NCBI GenBank assembly: GCA_031548645.1
Contig: JAVBQX010000007.1
Location: 1 to 26,574 of the forward strand
Direction: 5' to 3'
From: WRMR01 sp031548645
GTDB taxonomy: Bacteria > Planctomycetota > Planctomycetia > Pirellulales > Thermoguttaceae
Length of the DNA: 26,574 nt
A program made the position numbers and the translations under genes. Under the pieces are notes generated by a model, which saw nothing but the letters and a program-made list of their open reading frames with translations, searched no databases and was not told the DNA's origin. Below are positions 24,392-26,574 of the stretch, piece by piece (positions within the stretch are counted from its first letter, which is position 1; every line of letters begins with the position of its first letter).

Positions 24392-25030
24392 TCATTCCAC
24401 CCCCATTTTCGGACAGATATCACCAAGGACGCAGTCGTCACACTTCGGCTTGCGGGCGGTGCACGATTCCCGGCCGAGCAAAATCAGGCGGTGACTGATG
24501 CCGATCCATTCCGGTTGCGGAAACAGCTCCATTAAATTCTGTTCGATTTTCTCCGGTGAGTTCGCTTCCGAAAGCCCGATCCGGTGTGACAGCCGCTCGA
24601 CATGCGTGTCGACGACCACGCCGACCGCGATTCCGAACCCGGTGCCCAAAACGCAGTTAGCGGTTTTTCTTCCCACGCCGGGCAGTTCGATCAGCTTGGA
24701 CATTTCCGCCGGGACTTTCCCGCCATATTGTTCGTCCAGGATGCGGCAGGCGGCCCGGATGTTTTTGGCCTTGTTGCGGTAAAATCCTGTCGAGCGAATG
24801 TCGTTTTCCAGCTCGGACTGCTCGACGACGGCGAAATCATGGGCCGAACGGTATTTTTTGAATAAATCCCGCGTGACGAGGTTGACCCTGGCATCGGTGC
24901 ACTGCGCCGAAAGTATCGTAGCGACAAGAAGTTGCAGCGGATCAACGTAAGTCAACGAACAATCTGCATCGGGATACTGCTTTTTCAGCCGCCGGAGTAT
25001 TTTGGTCGCAAATGTCTTTTCGGGCTTCAT
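24392..25030 (-). CDS. nth: Endonuclease III
   Basis: Base-excision-repair DNA glycosylase/AP lyase that removes oxidised pyrimidines. 212 residues, full family length. It shows LVATILSAQCTD near the N-terminus and the helix-hairpin-helix LPGVGRKTA with catalytic Lys122. The catalytic Asp141 is in VVDTHVERL. The iron-sulfur cluster loop is intact: C190-x6-C197-x2-C200-x5-C206. The start at 25030 has no strong ribosome site but matches the family's N-terminus. It is divergent from folE across a 310-base spacer carrying repeats. Confidence 0.97.
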   Translation of the reverse strand: MKPEKTFATKILRRLKKQYPDADCSLTYVDPLQLLVATILSAQCTDARVNLVTRDLFKKYRSAHDFAVVEQSELENDIRSTGFYRNKAKNIRAACRILDEQYGGKVPAEMSKLIELPGVGRKTANCVLGTGFGIAVGVVVDTHVERLSHRIGLSEANSPEKIEQNLMELFPQPEWIGISHRLILLGRESCTARKPKCDDCVLGDICPKMGVE

Positions 25031-25126
25031 AAAACGGCCATTTGAAATAAAATTAGTGGGAAGTAGTACGATAGCGCAATATCACAACCATAAATCAAAG
25101 ATCAGCGTACCTCAATTACTGTTTTT

Positions 25127-25203
25127 TTATCCACAGATTTCGCAGAGGAACACAGATATTATTTTAAAAAATATCTGTGAAATCTGTGTGAATCTATGGA
25201 TAA
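25127..25203. repeat. Imperfect inverted repeat of the CACAGATTTCACAGAT type
   Basis: The left arm starts TTATCCACAGATTTCGCAGA and the right arm ends ATCTATGGATAA. The innermost part is a perfect hairpin, CACAGATATT with AATATCTGTG (25151-25160 and 25170-25179). Mismatches lie in the middle of the arms. Similar CACAGATT-rich palindromes are common between genes of many bacteria. It lies in the nth-folE spacer (25031-25340). Confidence 0.65.
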
Positions 25204-25261
25204 TATGGAAATGGAAGTTGTTGATGTAGAATTATTTGCGAATCATTGATTGTGCAGTAGT

Positions 25262-25298
25262 GGTAGGGCAGTCACGCCGTGGCCGCCGGAATTGCGGC
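25262..25298. repeat. Left half of the AAGGTAGGG palindromic repeat (copy C)
   Basis: GGTAGGG is followed by a hairpin GGCAGTCACG-C-CGTGGCCGCC (25267-25287) with two mismatched pairs, then the linker GGAATTGCGGC seen after left halves in other copies. No matching right half follows, so the copy is truncated and decaying. It lies about 45 bases before the folE start. Confidence 0.65.
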
Positions 25299-25340
25299 TT
25301 TGGTAAAATATGATTGACATTATTCTAGCGGGAAACTCCG

Positions 25341-25949
25341 ATGTCGGAAAGCACGAACGAAAACGGTGGCCAGCAACTCAATAAAGTGGACATTCCCCGA
25401 ATTGAAAACGCCGTGCGCGAGATTCTGGCCGCAGTCGGCGACGATCCCGACCGCGAAGGGCTGCTCGAAACGCCCTCGCGGGTCGCGCGGATGTACGCCG
25501 AACTGTTCGGCGGCTTGCACGAAGACCCCCGTAAGCATTTAAAGAAATTTTTTACGGAAAAATATGACGAAATCGTGCTCGTCCGCGATATTTCCTTCAA
25601 CAGCATGTGCGAGCACCATCTTTTGCCGTTCATGGGGCAGGTGCATATCGGCTACATGCCAAACGGTCGCGTGGTCGGGCTGAGCAAACTGGCCCGCGTG
25701 GTCGACGTCGTCTCGAAACGTCCGCAGGTACAGGAACGCATGACGGAGGAAATCGCCAATCTGCTGCTGGAAGAGCTGCACGTTCGCGGCGTGGCCGTCG
25801 TCGTCGAGGCAGTGCATACCTGCATGACGGTTCGCGGCGTGCGGAAGCCGGGTTCGGTCTGCACGACTTCGGCCATGAAAGGCTCGTTCCTGAAAAATCA
25901 CGCCACAAGGGCCGAACTTCTCACGCTCATTTACGGCAACCGCAAATAG
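25341..25949 (+). CDS. folE: GTP cyclohydrolase I, type IA
   Basis: Converts GTP to 7,8-dihydroneopterin triphosphate, the first step of folate (and other pterin/deazapurine) synthesis. 202 residues, normal length. The zinc ligands are all present: C90 and H93 in M-C-E-H-H, and C161 in H-T-C-M-T-V-R-G. Further motifs are GLLETPSRVARMY, GYMPNGRVVGLSKLARVVD, RPQVQERMT and GVRKPGSVCTTSAMKG. The ATG at 25341 has only a weak ribosome site (CGGGAAA). A possible -10 (TATGAT, 25309-25314) lacks a good -35. No other folate gene is nearby. Confidence 0.97.
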   Translation: MSESTNENGGQQLNKVDIPRIENAVREILAAVGDDPDREGLLETPSRVARMYAELFGGLHEDPRKHLKKFFTEKYDEIVLVRDISFNSMCEHHLLPFMGQVHIGYMPNGRVVGLSKLARVVDVVSKRPQVQERMTEEIANLLLEELHVRGVAVVVEAVHTCMTVRGVRKPGSVCTTSAMKGSFLKNHATRAELLTLIYGNRK

Positions 25950-26002
25950 CGGGTCTTTCTCCATTAATTAATATACTGCGCTGCGGCCGCTCCATGACTA
26001 CT

Positions 26003-26102
26003 GCTTTGGAAACATTTAAAAATGGGATGACGTTTTCGCAACTCGGCGGCGGTCACGGTGTGACCGCCCTACCTTGATCCCTATTTCTAATGTTTCCAAA
26101 GC
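26003..26102. repeat. 14-bp perfect inverted repeat enclosing a half-copy of the palindromic repeat
   Basis: GCTTTGGAAACATT (26003-26016) is the exact complement of AATGTTTCCAAAGC (26089-26102), with a 72-base interval. The match continues one mismatch further outwards (TACT versus AGTA side). The interval contains copy D of the AAGGTAGGG family (26048-26076). The outer arms could be terminal inverted repeats of a tiny mobile element or a target into which copy D landed. Confidence 0.6.
26048..26076. repeat. Right half of the AAGGTAGGG palindromic repeat (copy D)
   Basis: A hairpin GGCGGTCACG-G-TGTGACCGCC (one G-T wobble pair) is followed by CTACCTTG. It is nearly identical to the right half of copy A, and similarity extends upstream (ATGGGA...CGGCGGCGGTCACGG). 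No left half precedes it. Confidence 0.75.
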
Positions 26103-26199
26103 ACTACCGCGGCTCTTGTCTCTTGCATGTGCTTTGCGCCATGATTTTTGTACGCTCGCTTTCGGAGGCAACTCGCCTCAATCATGCAATGGCAGCAAA

Positions 26200-26250
26200 C
26201 TCTTTGTATTTTCTTTATGCCCTCTATGTTTTCTTTTTGTTAATCTTTTC
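26200..26250. repeat. Possible decayed CTTTGTG/CTCTGTG intergenic repeat
   Basis: The stretch CTCTTTGTATTTTC, GCCCTCTATG, TTTTCTTTTTGTTAA resembles the widespread intergenic sequence built from CTTTGTG, CCTCTGTG and TCTGTGGTTAA units. Several positions differ, so this would be an old copy. No gene is seen between 25950 and 26441. Confidence 0.35.
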
Positions 26251-26370
26251 GTGATCCGCATTTTCGATGCCTGCGTCAATAAGTGTAATTTTTACCATGA
26301 GAAAGTATTAAATATCTCAATCTTTATAATAAGTTGCAAGTTTGCGTGAAACCAATACCGAATAAACAGA

Positions 26371-26404
26371 TGTACATTGGAATTTTGTTCACCAATTATG
26401 TACA
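26371..26404. promoter_or_regulatory. Inverted repeat upstream of the terminal open frame
   Basis: TGTACATTGG (26371-26380) is mirrored by CCAAT-T-ATGTACA (26392-26404) with a 3-base insertion. It may be an operator or hairpin just before the reading frame at 26442. Confidence 0.3.
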
Positions 26405-26441
26405 CTATTACACTATGTCATAGCGAGCAAGACAGTCAGGG

Positions 26442-26574
26442 ATGTTTTTGACGGAAAAACAGGTGGACCATCTGTAATTTTGGTTGGAGCAAACGGAGAA
26501 AGAGCATGAGGCATATCAAATTTTTTCAAAAATTCAGTATTTATTTACTGCCGAGATGGCTTCGGAGAAAGCTA
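26442..26574 (+). pseudogene. Open frame interrupted by a stop near its start, cut by window edge
   Basis: From the ATG at 26442 the frame reads MFLTEKQVDHL, then TAA (26475-26477), then continues open in the same frame to the window end (FWLEQTEKEHEAYQIFSKI and onwards). The reading after the stop is charged and helix-like, as in the N-terminus of a DNA-binding or transposase protein, but I do not recognise it. Either the gene is broken by this stop, or the true start is downstream (for example the TTG at 26484 or the in-frame ATG near 26556). Confidence is low because only 130 bases are visible. Confidence 0.3.

Noticed and set aside
25127..25203. TTATCCACA (25127-25135) and an inverted TTATCCATA, matching DnaA boxes, as a replication origin
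   Set aside because: Both belong to the arms of a common intergenic palindrome. There is no dnaA, dnaN, AT-rich unwinding cluster or further boxes.
26074..26349. 91-codon frame after folE
   Set aside because: It starts in a repeat half and runs through a decayed intergenic repeat; the composition reads as non-coding Phe/Cys-rich sequence.

Overview
The window looks like a chromosomal segment of a planctomycete-like bacterium. This is an inference from gene style, not from a marker gene: a split three-gene proton-translocating transhydrogenase, a membrane-anchored von Willebrand A protein, an HAE3/MMPL exporter, a secreted ankyrin protein, a Na/Pi symporter with an extracytoplasmic insert, G+C-rich coding DNA and A+T-rich spacers. 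It holds mostly housekeeping, transport and cell-envelope genes. I see no rRNA, tRNA, CRISPR array, phage or complete insertion sequence.

Layout. 1-2000: a secreted ankyrin-repeat protein running off the left edge (minus), divergent from sulfate adenylyltransferase (sat), which has a clear promoter and terminator. 2100-5800: a small promoter-to-terminator unit of uncertain nature, then a 992-residue HAE3/MMPL exporter. 5800-9070: the split transhydrogenase operon pntAA-pntAB-pntB, with palindromic repeats before it and inside it. 9059-11088 (minus): a bitopic membrane protein of unknown function and a VWA-domain membrane protein, separated by a strong terminator. 11400-15050: a Na/Pi symporter and a GlpT-like glycerol-3-phosphate:phosphate antiporter, together a phosphate/organophosphate uptake neighbourhood. 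15090-17617: a short-chain dehydrogenase, a ModA-like lipoprotein and an ABC-3 (Zn/Mn type) permease, closely spaced, with no ATPase gene. 17900-20600: a secreted protein with a possible concanavalin-like fold and panC, convergent with a beta-lactamase-family serine hydrolase. 20989-24183: a chemoreceptor with an extracytoplasmic CZB zinc-binding domain, convergent with a GspA/ExeA-type AAA ATPase. 24392-25949: nth (minus) and folE (plus). 25950-26574: non-coding DNA with repeat relics and an interrupted reading frame at the right edge.

The most interesting non-gene signal is a family of bipartite palindromic repeats with ends like AAGGTAGGG...CCCTACCTT. Five copies, intact or decayed, were seen. 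The stem sequence differs between copies, but in the intact copies each stem stays self-complementary. Other items worth a second look are the short transcription unit at 2154-2565, whose only plausible reading frame overruns its own terminator; the mismatched ModA-like/ZnuB-like transporter pair; and the periplasmic CZB chemoreceptor. I did not find a convincing defence system or other clearly new multi-gene system.
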